This document shows, in pieces, positions 12,300 through 20,165 of a stretch of 64,000 nucleotides of DNA. The translations under genes were made by a program, and so were the position numbers. Each line of letters starts with the position of its first letter. Within the stretch, counting starts at the first letter, position 1. Under the pieces are notes generated by a model. The model worked only from the letters and a program-made list of their open reading frames with translations. It ran no database searches and had not been told where the DNA came from. Location of the stretch: the NCBI GenBank assembly GCA_020633055.1, contig JACKEJ010000016.1, forward strand, positions 1-64,000, given 5' to 3'. The stretch is from Sandaracinaceae bacterium. GTDB taxonomy: Bacteria; Myxococcota_A; Polyangia; Polyangiales; Houyiibacteriaceae.

Positions 12300-12764
12300 C
12301 TAAAACGTGACAGGCCGCTCCACGCGCGGGGCCGGCCTCGCCGCAGGCCGCACCAACTCCGTGTTGCGCTCGCTGCACTGCTCGTTGAGGAACCAGAAGT
12401 CCCACACGATGCCCAGCAGGAAGAGGCCCCCCGTGCACAGATACAACAACCCCGTGAACCACGCGCCGCGGTAGAAGCGGTGGATGCCGAACGCGCCGAG
12501 GAAGGTCAGCAGCAGCCAGCTGATGTCGTAGTCCACCGGTCCGTCGACGTACTTCGCGCGGGCCTTGCGCGCCATTCCGGGGATGAGGAAGAGGTCGATG
12601 ATCCAGCCGACGCCCAGCAGGCCGAGCGTGAAGAAGTAGAGCGTGCCCGTGAGCTTCTTGCCGAAGTAGAAGCGGTGGGCGCCCAGGAAGCCGAAGATCC
12701 ACAAGAGGTAGCCGAGCAGCGCGCTGTGCGTCTCGGAGGTCGCGGGGCTGGCGGTGCGGTTCAT
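12300..12764 (-). CDS. TM2-domain membrane protein
   Basis: This 154-residue membrane protein has two tandem TM2 units: LLGYLLWIFGFLGAHRFYFGK with GWIIDLFLIPGM, then LLLTFLGAFGIHRFYRG with GIVWDFWFLNEQ. Each TM2 unit is a pair of helices with a D/HRFY turn; the family is widespread and its biochemical role is unclear. I chose the Met at 12764 because AGGAGG lies 8 nt upstream, although the frame is open to 12797. The C-terminal 30 residues are Pro/Arg-rich and cytosolic. No neighbour hints at a function. Confidence 0.85.
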   Translation of the reverse strand: MNRTASPATSETHSALLGYLLWIFGFLGAHRFYFGKKLTGTLYFFTLGLLGVGWIIDLFLIPGMARKARAKYVDGPVDYDISWLLLTFLGAFGIHRFYRGAWFTGLLYLCTGGLFLLGIVWDFWFLNEQCSERNTELVRPAARPAPRVERPVTF

Positions 12765-12986
12765 GGCGAGGGCCTCCTGGCTGGTGAGTCGCGGCACACC
12801 CCCGGGTGCGCTCAGCTCGTGGAACGCACGAGGCCCGCAATCTGTTCACGAATCCCCACATGGCAAGGGGCGCGGCCCGGCGACCCCCGGACGGGGGCTC
12901 TCGGACGACGCCCCTCGCGGAGCCGCTCAGATGCGCTTTGTGTGGCGGGCCAGCGGCGCACCGGCCGTGTCGGTCGACGGGTGCGC

Positions 12987-14102
12987 TCAGCTCGCTGCCA
13001 GCAGCGCGCCCAGGCGCTCGACGGTCTCGTTGGCCCCGCCCAGCGTGAACTCGAGGTGCTTGCCGGTCAGGAAGTAGCGGAAGAGCGGGTAGTCGCGGTC
13101 GAAGCCCATGCCGCCGTGCACGTGCTGCGCGGCGAAGAGCACGCGCTGGCCGCCCTCGGCTGCCCAGAACTTGGCGGTGAGGATGTCGGCCGCCGCGTCA
13201 CGCTCGGCGTCCAGCTTGAAGGCCGCCTGCAGCATGGTGACCTCCATGCAACCCACGTCGATGTACGCGTCGGCCAGGCGCTGCTTCACCGCCTGGAACA
13301 TGCCGATGGGCATGCCGAACTGCTTGCGCTCCGAGGCATAGCGGGCGGTCATGATGAGCGCCTCGCGCGCCACGCCGTACTGCAGCGCGGCCATGCCCAC
13401 CAGCGTGCGCTGAATGGCGAAGTCGAGCACGCTCGCGCCCGTCTGCTCCGTGCCCAGCACGTCGTCCGCGGCCACCGAGACGCCCTCCAGCGTGAGGCGC
13501 GACAGCGGCTGCGTGTTGGTGCCGCGCTGCGTGTCCACCGCGACGCCAGCGGCCTTCGGGTCCACGAGGCACACCAAAACGCCCACGTCGGTCTTGGCCG
13601 CCAACAGCACGCGCGCGGCCTGCGCCACGTAGGCCACGTTGGTGAACGTCCCCGTCACCTTGAAGCCGGCCCCATCGCGCACCGCGGTGGCGGCCGGGGA
13701 GCGCGGGTCACGCGTGCCACCGTCCACCAACGCGGCCGTCAGCATGAGCTCACCCTTGGCGATGCCCGGCAGGAAGCGCGCGCGCTGCGCGTCCGTGCCG
13801 AACTGCGCGATGGGGAGCGCGGTGCTCACCAGCGTCTCGAGCGCCGGGATGGGCGCCACGGTGCGGCCCACCTGCTCGAGCAGCAGGCACAGCTCCAGCA
13901 TGCCGAAGCCGGCGCCGCCGTGCGCCTCGGGGATGGCCAGGCCCAGCATCTCGGCCTCGGCCAGGGTCTGCCAGGCACGCTCGTGGAACCACGCGCCCTC
14001 CTTGGCCAGCGCCTTGAGCGACTCGTCCGTGACGAGCCCCTTCAACATCTGCTTCAGGCCGTCGGCGATGCCCTGCTGATCTTCACTCAGTTGGAACTTC
14101 AT
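12987..14102 (-). CDS. Acyl-CoA dehydrogenase, non-catalytic partner subunit (FadE28-like)
   Basis: This 371-residue acyl-CoA dehydrogenase-fold protein has the N-terminal helical domain, the middle beta domain and the C-terminal QHVHGGMGFDRDYPLFRY helix pair. The catalytic base is missing at both positions used in the family: Gln231 (FAIQRTLVG) replaces the IVD-type Glu, and the C-terminal YEGT position is LGGAN. It is 24 bp downstream of the 395-residue acyl-CoA dehydrogenase gene and in the same orientation. Such pairs form alpha2beta2 enzymes in which one subunit supplies the Glu, as in the steroid side-chain dehydrogenases FadE28-FadE29. I infer the same here; the substrate is not established. 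Confidence 0.85.
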   Translation of the reverse strand: MKFQLSEDQQGIADGLKQMLKGLVTDESLKALAKEGAWFHERAWQTLAEAEMLGLAIPEAHGGAGFGMLELCLLLEQVGRTVAPIPALETLVSTALPIAQFGTDAQRARFLPGIAKGELMLTAALVDGGTRDPRSPAATAVRDGAGFKVTGTFTNVAYVAQAARVLLAAKTDVGVLVCLVDPKAAGVAVDTQRGTNTQPLSRLTLEGVSVAADDVLGTEQTGASVLDFAIQRTLVGMAALQYGVAREALIMTARYASERKQFGMPIGMFQAVKQRLADAYIDVGCMEVTMLQAAFKLDAERDAAADILTAKFWAAEGGQRVLFAAQHVHGGMGFDRDYPLFRYFLTGKHLEFTLGGANETVERLGALLAAS

Positions 14103-14126
14103 GGCGGTCTCCTGCCTCTCTCAATC

Positions 14127-15314
14127 TCAGCTACGGCGGCCCATGGCCGGCAGGTGGAGCCCGAACTGGGCGATCAGGTCGCGCTGCACCTCGTTGGTGC
14201 CGCCGCCGAAGGTGAGCACCAGGCTCATGCGGTAGAACTTCTCGAGCCGCCCGCGCAGCACGGCACCTGCGCTGCTGTGGTGCAGGCAGCCCGCGGCCCC
14301 GTGCACCTCCATCAGCAGGCGCGAGCACTCCACGTACAGCTCCGAACCGTAGACCTTGATGGCCGAGGCCTCGGCCGGGCCCAGCTTGTCCTCGGCGATG
14401 TTGAACGCCTGGCGCCAGTTGAGCAGCTTCAGCGCGTCCAGCTTGGCGTGCACACGCGCGAGGTTACTGCGCACGAAGGGCAGGTCGATGAGCGTGCCGC
14501 CCTGGCCGTTGGGTGTCTCCTTGGCCCACGCGAGGGTCTCGGTGAGGATGCGCTCGAGCGGACCCACGCCCACCAGCGCCACGCGCTCGTGGTTGAGCTG
14601 GCTGGTGATGAGCTTCCAGCCGCCGCCCTCGCGGTCCACCAGGTTGCCGGCGGGCACGCGCACGTTCTCGTAGTAGGTGACGTGCACGTTGTTCTCGCCC
14701 AGCGCGTGGATGGGCGTATGGCTGAAGCCGGGCGCGTCGGTCGGCACGATGAACATGCTGATGGACTTGTGCGGGGGCGCGGCCGGGTCCGGGTTGGTGC
14801 GCGCCGCGAGCCACACGTAGTCCGCGTGGTCGGCCAGGCTGGTCCAGATCTTCTGTCCGTTGATGACCCACTCGTCGCCGTCGCGCACCGCGGTGGTCTT
14901 GAGCGACGCCAGGTCCGTGCCCGAGTCCGGCTCGGTGTAGCCGATGGAGAAGTGGCACTTGCCCTGCAAGATGCGCGGCGCGTACGCGGCGATCTGCTCG
15001 GGCGTGCCGTACTTCAGCAGCGTGGGCCCCACGGTGTTGAGCGTGAGGATGGGCACCGGGAAGCCCGCGCGCTGCACCTCGTCGAAGAAGATGAACTGCT
15101 CGATGGGGCCGCGCTCCTGGCCGCCGTGCTCCTTGGGCCAGCCGATGCCGAGCCAGTTGTCGGCGCCCAGCTGCTGGATGGCCTTGTGGTAGAGCGGGCC
15201 ACCGCCTTCGGACGCGTCGAGCTCGGCGATGAGCTCGTCCGTGATGAGGTCGGCCAGATACGCGCGCAGCTCGTCACGGAGGGCGCGTTGAGAGGGGGTG
15301 TAGTCGAGGTGCAT
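14127..15314 (-). CDS. Acyl-CoA dehydrogenase, catalytic subunit (FadE29-like)
   Basis: This 395-residue flavoprotein oxidises acyl-CoA to enoyl-CoA. Visible motifs are GYTEPDSGTDLASLKTTA (FAD/substrate loop), the WVINGQKIWTS strand, and a probable catalytic base Glu243 in NHERVALVG, the position used by isovaleryl-CoA dehydrogenase-type enzymes. The tail FGGGTNEVQRDLIA lacks the C-terminal Glu, as expected for that type. It is the first gene of a two-gene operon with its non-catalytic partner. A KstR-like palindrome (15379-15392) lies 65 bp upstream. Bulky CoA thioesters such as steroid side chains are a plausible but unproven substrate. Confidence 0.88.
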   Translation of the reverse strand: MHLDYTPSQRALRDELRAYLADLITDELIAELDASEGGGPLYHKAIQQLGADNWLGIGWPKEHGGQERGPIEQFIFFDEVQRAGFPVPILTLNTVGPTLLKYGTPEQIAAYAPRILQGKCHFSIGYTEPDSGTDLASLKTTAVRDGDEWVINGQKIWTSLADHADYVWLAARTNPDPAAPPHKSISMFIVPTDAPGFSHTPIHALGENNVHVTYYENVRVPAGNLVDREGGGWKLITSQLNHERVALVGVGPLERILTETLAWAKETPNGQGGTLIDLPFVRSNLARVHAKLDALKLLNWRQAFNIAEDKLGPAEASAIKVYGSELYVECSRLLMEVHGAAGCLHHSSAGAVLRGRLEKFYRMSLVLTFGGGTNEVQRDLIAQFGLHLPAMGRRS

Positions 15315-15378
15315 GCGGTCCTACCGAGCGAGCGTCGCAAAGACCCGGCGACGCGCGAGGGCGACGCCGGGCTCGAAG

Positions 15379-15392
15379 TAGAACACGTTCTA
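15379..15392. promoter_or_regulatory. KstR-like TetR operator upstream of the acyl-CoA dehydrogenase operon
   Basis: TAGAACACGTTCTA has perfect 6-bp arms around a 2-nt centre and fits the mycobacterial KstR consensus TNNAACNNGTTNNA at every fixed position. It sits 65-78 bp upstream of the acyl-CoA dehydrogenase start, within a locally AT-rich promoter-like stretch. No TetR gene is in the immediate neighbourhood, so the regulator would act in trans. Confidence 0.55.
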
Positions 15393-15446
15393 GTTTATCG
15401 CGTGGGGCTTGGCAAGCGGGGCCGTACGCGCGTTGCTTCGAGGCGG

Positions 15447-16175
15447 CTAAGGGCAGGAGCCGATGACGGGGTTCCCGCCGAAGACGCAGGCGCCGTTGCA
15501 GCAGACGCCGCCGCCGAGGCTCGAGCAGGTCTCGCCCGTGCCGAGGCACGTGCCACCGTCGGGCAGCAATGTCTGACAGCGACCGTTGTTGGCCACCAAG
15601 GGGACGCAGACCGTGCCCTCGCAGCACGCGTCGGCGTTCACGTCGCACACCATGTTGCCCGAGAGGCACACGCCCGAGTCGGCGCTGAAGTCCGGCGCGC
15701 AGAAGTGGTTCTGCCCGAACATGGAGCACACGAGGCCAGCGCAGCAGTTCGAGTTGCCGGGCGTACACGCAGACGCCTCGCCGCCGCACATGCCGCCGTC
15801 GGGCAGGTTGGTGTCGCTCACGCACACGTTGGCCTGTTGGCTGCACAGCAGGCCTTGGCAGCAGCCGCTGGGGTTGGCCTGACAGTTCGCGAAGCGCACG
15901 AGGCATTGACCTGCATCCGTCGCGCTGCCCTGGTCCGTGCCGCTTCCGCCGTCCGTTCCGCTACCGCCGTCGGTGGTCCCGCCGTCCGTGCCATCGCCCC
16001 CGTCCGTTCCGTTCCCTCCGTCGGTCCCATTCCCCCCGTCGGTCCCGCCTCCACCCAGGTCCACCTCTTGACCCATGTCCGGCGAGCCACCACCGCCGCT
16101 GGAGCAACCGAATGACCCCAACCCGAGGACAGCAGCGCTTCCCCACACCAACCAACCAAGCTTCGTCATATCCAT
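15447..16175 (-). CDS. Cys-rich lipoprotein with GTDGG repeat linker
   Basis: This 242-residue lipoprotein has a signal peptide ending LGLGSFGC. A flexible linker built from GTDGG/GNGTDGG repeats follows (about residues 40-88; about 15-bp repeats in the DNA). The remainder has four Cys-rich modules with CC pairs (such as GCCQGLLC, NCCAGLVC, ACCEGTVC, VCCNGACV), resembling small disulfide knots. Starts at 16175 or two codons later are equally possible. It is divergent from the VOC gene, with only 37 bp between them. The function is unknown; the architecture suggests a surface display module. Confidence 0.8.
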   Translation of the reverse strand: MDMTKLGWLVWGSAAVLGLGSFGCSSGGGGSPDMGQEVDLGGGGTDGGNGTDGGNGTDGGDGTDGGTTDGGSGTDGGSGTDQGSATDAGQCLVRFANCQANPSGCCQGLLCSQQANVCVSDTNLPDGGMCGGEASACTPGNSNCCAGLVCSMFGQNHFCAPDFSADSGVCLSGNMVCDVNADACCEGTVCVPLVANNGRCQTLLPDGGTCLGTGETCSSLGGGVCCNGACVFGGNPVIGSCP

Positions 16176-16212
16176 CCTACGATCTCCGTGCCAACGTGGT
16201 ACGCAAGGTCAC

Positions 16213-16740
16213 ATGGGCGTCACGTTCGACCATGTCCATGTCTACGCACAAGACCTGCCGCACACGCTGGATTTCTACATGACTGTCCTCGGGGCGGAGC
16301 CCATGGGGAAGATCCCGAAGGACAACGGCGCGACGGGGGACGACGCGTTCAACCACATTCTGCTCCTGGGCGGGCAGTTCATGGCCGTGTCCGCGTTCCC
16401 GCCGGGCATCGCGCCGCGCACGCCCCCGGAAGCAGACGACGGGGCGCTCCGAGTGGGCTTCGGCGTGGCGCACATCGGGCTCAACGTGGCGAACCTCGAG
16501 GCGCTCATCCCCGCCATCGAGCGCGCGGGCTATGTGCCACACTCCGAGCCGCGCGGTGGCGACCCGGTGCGCTACGTGTACTTCACCGGGCCCGACGGGG
16601 TGGTGTTCGAGCTCACGCAGTATCAGGTGAGCCCGCAGCTCGAGCCCGCCATCAAGGCGCTGGCCCTGTTCGACCGGGCGGTGCACGCCGCGAAGCGCGC
16701 CATCGGCAAGCGCCTGCTCGCGGCGGCCACGGGGCGGTAG
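16213..16740 (+). CDS. VOC-fold (glyoxalase/bleomycin resistance/dioxygenase) protein
   Basis: This 175-residue protein begins GVTFDHVHVYAQDLPHTLDFYMTVLGAEP, a classical first VOC beta-alpha-beta-beta-beta module. A second module, VAHIGLNVANLEALIPAIERAGY, ends in VYFTGPDGVVFELTQYQ. Metal ligand candidates are His in DHVHV, His in AHIGLN and Glu in VFELTQ. The C-terminal ~35 residues form an extra basic helix. I chose the ATG at 16213 because the domain starts there; the frame is open to 16075. VOC proteins include glyoxalases, epimerases and dioxygenases, so the reaction cannot be named. Confidence 0.8.
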   Translation: MGVTFDHVHVYAQDLPHTLDFYMTVLGAEPMGKIPKDNGATGDDAFNHILLLGGQFMAVSAFPPGIAPRTPPEADDGALRVGFGVAHIGLNVANLEALIPAIERAGYVPHSEPRGGDPVRYVYFTGPDGVVFELTQYQVSPQLEPAIKALALFDRAVHAAKRAIGKRLLAAATGR

Positions 16741-16744
16741 CGGC

Positions 16745-18304
16745 TCACGACGGAGGCTGCGCACGGTGCGCCAGCGCGCGCTGGTACGCCACGCGCACGG
16801 CGTCGAGCTCCACCAGCAGCTGCTCCCGCTCCAGCAGCAGCCCGCGATACAGCTTGGGGCGCGTGCGGAAGAGCGTGCGCGCCACGATGCGGTGCGCGTA
16901 GATGCCCAGCCGCCGCCGGTAGCGAAAAAACCAGAAGCCCGCGAAGGGCAGCGTACTGACGTAGAGCGTCGCGCCCAGCAGCGACGCGCTGCCGTGCCAG
17001 GCGAGCCACCCGAAGAGCGCGTAGGCCAGCCCGAACGCGAAGAGCCCCGCCGCGAGCGCGCTGATGGCCTGGATCGGCTCGTCGGGCGCTCGCCGCGCGG
17101 CGATGCGCGTGAGCCGGTACGGCACGAAGTTGTGCGCCAGCCCGTAGGCCGCCACGGGCCCCAGCAGGACGGCGTAGAGCGCGAGCTTGACCGCCTCCGC
17201 GCGCGACGATAGCTGCTTGCCCGGTCGCGCCGCGAAGTCGCCGCGCAGGCGCAGCTGGTCGAGGTGGCGCTTGTGGGCGTGCACGCGCTTGGCGAGGGCT
17301 GCGGCGCGCTCCGGCTCGGTCTGCTCGAACCAGTCGAAGGCGTCCGCGATGAGCTGCTCCGCCAGGAAGCGGTCGCCCAGCTGCTCGGCGCGCGAGGCAC
17401 GCGCGGTGGCCTCGTCCAGCAGCTTCTCTTGCGGCAGGCGCAGGTCCGGCATGCTGCCCAGCACATCGTCGCGCAGCTGCGCGCCGTAGAGCGCGTACAG
17501 GTCCTCGGCCAGGTCGATCTGCTCCTCGCGGGGGACGTGCACCGCCACCTCGCGCATGGCCGCTTGCACGTCGTCCGTCAGGGCGCGCACGGCCGCGCGC
17601 GGGTCTTCCTGGTAGGCCACGGCGTAGTCGCTCATGCGCAGGGCCTCGCCGAAGCGCACCAGCGCCGCCGTGTGGAACCGCTCGCGCTCGACGTAGTTCA
17701 GCCCAACGGGCACCACCACCACGCCGAGCGTGAAGTCGTGTCGCGCCTCGGCCCCGAGCGCGATGCGCGCGACGCCGGTCTTGATGGCGCGCACGTGCCG
17801 TGTGGGCGCGTTCTGCCCCTCGGGGAAGATGCCCACGGCCCTCCCGCGCTCGAGCGCATCGAAGGCTGCGGCGAAGGCCGCGTCGTTGTCGAGCCCCATC
17901 GCGCTGGTCTCGGGCCCGGCTGCCGCGCCCACGCTGGGGAGCAATGCGGGCGTGGGGCCCGGTGACGGAGGCGCCGCGTCCCCGCCTGCCCCTGTGCCCC
18001 CTTCCGCCGCAGTGCTGTGCCCCGGCTGGTCCTGCGCGCGCTGCACGGGGATGACCCCCGCCGCACGGAAGGCCGCGGCCGCCAGCGGGTGGGCGAACAG
18101 CCCGCTGCGCGCCAGGTAGTGCACGTCGCGCTCCACCTGCGATCCCAAGAGCACGGTGTCCATCAGCGAGTTGGGGTGGTTCGCGGCGAAGACGACGGGC
18201 CCCTCGCGCGGCACGTTGTCGGCCCCCTCCACCTGCACGTCGACGAAGTACAGGCTCGCCGCTCGGCGGAAGAGGCGCCGTGCCACGCTGTAGAGCGCCG
18301 GCAC
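16745..18304 (-). CDS. PlsC-like glycerol-3-phosphate/lysophospholipid acyltransferase
   Basis: This 519-residue membrane-associated acyltransferase has the catalytic block NHPNSLMD (His-x5-Asp, about residues 42-49), GVIPVQR and the substrate block FPEGQNAP. A Gly/Pro-rich low-complexity insert of about 50 residues separates the catalytic and substrate blocks, which is unusual. A helical middle region and two to four C-terminal membrane segments follow (about residues 385-480). The family transfers acyl groups to glycerol-3-phosphate or its derivatives in phospholipid synthesis. It ends 4 bp before the TPR gene's end coordinate and is probably co-transcribed behind it. Confidence 0.83.
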   Translation of the reverse strand: MPALYSVARRLFRRAASLYFVDVQVEGADNVPREGPVVFAANHPNSLMDTVLLGSQVERDVHYLARSGLFAHPLAAAAFRAAGVIPVQRAQDQPGHSTAAEGGTGAGGDAAPPSPGPTPALLPSVGAAAGPETSAMGLDNDAAFAAAFDALERGRAVGIFPEGQNAPTRHVRAIKTGVARIALGAEARHDFTLGVVVVPVGLNYVERERFHTAALVRFGEALRMSDYAVAYQEDPRAAVRALTDDVQAAMREVAVHVPREEQIDLAEDLYALYGAQLRDDVLGSMPDLRLPQEKLLDEATARASRAEQLGDRFLAEQLIADAFDWFEQTEPERAAALAKRVHAHKRHLDQLRLRGDFAARPGKQLSSRAEAVKLALYAVLLGPVAAYGLAHNFVPYRLTRIAARRAPDEPIQAISALAAGLFAFGLAYALFGWLAWHGSASLLGATLYVSTLPFAGFWFFRYRRRLGIYAHRIVARTLFRTRPKLYRGLLLEREQLLVELDAVRVAYQRALAHRAQPPS

Positions 18305-18308
18305 CGCC

Positions 18309-18968
18309 CTACCCCGCGAACATCCCGCGCACGCGCCAGGTCCACTGCTTGCGGCGCAGGTAGGCGGGCAGCGTGCGCCACGTGTCGCGCAGCTCGGCCA
18401 GGGCGCGCGCGGCGTCGTCGGCCTTGCCCTGCTTGGCCCGGGCGCGCGACAGCTTGTACCAGCCGTCGATGGCCGAGCTGTTGGTGTCGACGTAGTGCTC
18501 GTAGGCGTCCTCGGCGTCGGCGTAGCGCTCGAGCTTCATGAGCACGTCACCCGCCGCGCGATAGGGCTCGCCGAAGCCCGTGCGCGGGTCGATGCCCACC
18601 GCGTCGATGAGGGACGAAAGCGCCTCCTCGTGACGGCGCAGGCGCGCCTGGGCGAGCCCCGTGAGGAACAGCAGCTCGGCGTCGTCGGGGTGCCGCTTGC
18701 GCGCCTCGTCCAGCAGCGTGAGGGCGCGCTTGGGCCGGGAGCGCTCGAGGTACACGCGCGCCAGATCGCGGCGCGCTGTGGTGTTGGCGGGGTTCGCGGC
18801 GATCTGCGAGCGCAGGGCCCGCACGCGCCCGGCGGTGCGCATCAGCACGTACGGGTCCGGGATGAAGTCGCGCAGCAGGAAGATGACGACGACGCCCGCC
18901 AGCACGGCGGGGTGGTCCACCAGATACCAGAGCGCCATCATGAGCAGGTAGTACGTCCAGTAGCCCAT
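18309..18968 (-). CDS. Membrane-anchored TPR protein
   Basis: This 219-residue protein has an N-terminal hydrophobic segment (about residues 3-32, ending LLRDFIPDP). About four TPR-like helix pairs follow (RRDLARVYLERSRPKRALTLL, AELLFLTGLAQARLRRHEEAL, YRAAGDVLMKLERYADAEDAY, GWYKLSRARAKQGKADDAAR). TPRs mediate protein contacts. It is immediately upstream of the acyltransferase gene (4-bp gap), which suggests one operon and possibly a scaffold role in membrane biogenesis; that is inference. The start at 18968 gives the membrane segment at the N-terminus. Confidence 0.8.
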   Translation of the reverse strand: MGYWTYYLLMMALWYLVDHPAVLAGVVVIFLLRDFIPDPYVLMRTAGRVRALRSQIAANPANTTARRDLARVYLERSRPKRALTLLDEARKRHPDDAELLFLTGLAQARLRRHEEALSSLIDAVGIDPRTGFGEPYRAAGDVLMKLERYADAEDAYEHYVDTNSSAIDGWYKLSRARAKQGKADDAARALAELRDTWRTLPAYLRRKQWTWRVRGMFAG

Positions 18969-19049
18969 CGGCCCGGACCTTCTAGCCTGCTCGCGCCCGT
19001 CGCGGCAACCGCTCTCGACGCGCGCGCGACTTGGGCCAATACTCGTGCG

Positions 19050-19766
19050 GTGAGCGGACGTACCTACGATCGCGACGAAGTCGAAGCCATCCTCAAGGTC
19101 GCGCTCGAGCGCGCCGACACCGTCGAGGGGCTGACGCGGGCCGAGCTGAGCGAGGTGGCCGCCGAGGTCGGTATCCCCGTGACCGACCTGGACGGCGCCA
19201 TCGAGCTGATCGAGCGCGAGCGCGAGGTGCAGGCCAGCATGACGCAGATCGTCGCCGAGCGACGCCGCGGCTTCTACTGGGCGCTGGGCAACGCCACCAT
19301 CGTCACCAGCTTCTTGGCGGTGATCGACTTCGTTCAGGGCCCCGGCTGGTGGGTCCCCTACGTGGCCGCTGCGTGGGGCATGGCGCTCACGTTCCGCGGG
19401 CGTCGCGCGTTCTTTGCTCCGTCGGAGGACATCGAGAAGCTGGCGCGCAAACGGCTCGCGAAGGAGTGGCGCAAGCGCGACTGGAAGAAGCGCGAGCGCG
19501 AGCTGCCGAAGGCGGTGGAGGCCGGGGCCGCGGCGCTCATCGAGGCCGCCGCGCGCAAGATCGCGGAGCGCATCGAGCAGGCGGGCACACGTCCCCCCCA
19601 GGGTGCGCAGCAGCGCGTACGCGTGGACCCAGCGCCGAAGGCGGGCCGGCAGGTGCGGGTAGACGCGAGCGGTGCGCCTACGGAAGCCGGAGCGAAGGAG
19701 GCCGAGCTCGAGCGCGACACATCCTTCCGCGCGCACGTCGCGCGGCAGCGTGAGCAGGAACGCTGA
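19050..19766 (+). CDS. 2TM-domain membrane protein with basic C-terminus
   Basis: This 238-residue protein starts at a GTG. Residues about 1-65 form a helical, acidic segment. Two transmembrane helices follow (ATIVTSFLAVIDFVQ and WWVPYVAAAWGMALTF), matching the 2TM domain of unknown function. The C-terminal half is strongly basic and helical (RLAKEWRKRDWKKRERELPK), then disordered. It is divergent from the TPR gene, with about 80 bp between the starts. The function is unknown. Confidence 0.75.
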   Translation: MSGRTYDRDEVEAILKVALERADTVEGLTRAELSEVAAEVGIPVTDLDGAIELIEREREVQASMTQIVAERRRGFYWALGNATIVTSFLAVIDFVQGPGWWVPYVAAAWGMALTFRGRRAFFAPSEDIEKLARKRLAKEWRKRDWKKRERELPKAVEAGAAALIEAAARKIAERIEQAGTRPPQGAQQRVRVDPAPKAGRQVRVDASGAPTEAGAKEAELERDTSFRAHVARQREQER

Positions 19767-20165
19767 GGGCCTGCGGCAAAGTCCCGCCGCGGGGCGGACT
19801 GTCCTGCTCGGCGCCACCGCAAATAGAAGAATGCGGCCGTCCCGCCGAACACCCGACCGCAGTCCACGAGAGGCAGTCCGCCTCCGAAGCGGGCGGACTT
19901 CGAGCACGCGATCACCTTCGGTTGCTGCCCCGGACTTTCAGTACTTTCAGTCCGGGGTGCCCCTATTCGCGGACAGCTACCCTTTCTGAGACACCCTCTC
20001 AGTCCAGGGTGCCCCAAGACATGGATATGCCCAGGGCCACCCGGTAGCGCTGGCCCCCCCTTGCCGCCGCGAGCGGAATTCGCCAAATTAGGGACTCGGT
20101 GGTGCGTTCTTTGGCGCCGCGGGTGGAGCCTGCGGCGTGGTGTGCGGGTCGAGAGGTCGTGGGGC
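19767..20165. other. Non-coding stretch with inverted and direct repeats
   Basis: About 400 bp separate the 2TM gene from the giant repeat protein. They hold a strong inverted repeat (19928-19957), a 16-bp direct repeat at 19948-19963 and 20000-20015 (one mismatch), and an AT-richer 20-mer at 20075-20094 (GGAATTCGCCAAATTAGGGA) that stands out from its surroundings. I see no gene here. The last motif and the palindrome resemble REP/IS200-type end debris, but no transposase is present. Confidence 0.5.
19928..19957. repeat. Inverted repeat, possible terminator or REP-like hairpin
   Basis: CCCCGGACT (19928-19936) and AGTCCGGGG (19949-19957) form a perfect 9-bp stem around a 12-nt loop. The loop region also contains a direct repeat ACTTTCAGT. 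No T-tract follows on either strand. It lies about 160 bp downstream of the 2TM gene. Confidence 0.55.

Noticed and set aside
12480..16115. 1,211-codon open frame opposite the acyl-CoA dehydrogenases
   Set aside because: Both dehydrogenase subunits on the minus strand have full family motifs; this is a composition artefact.
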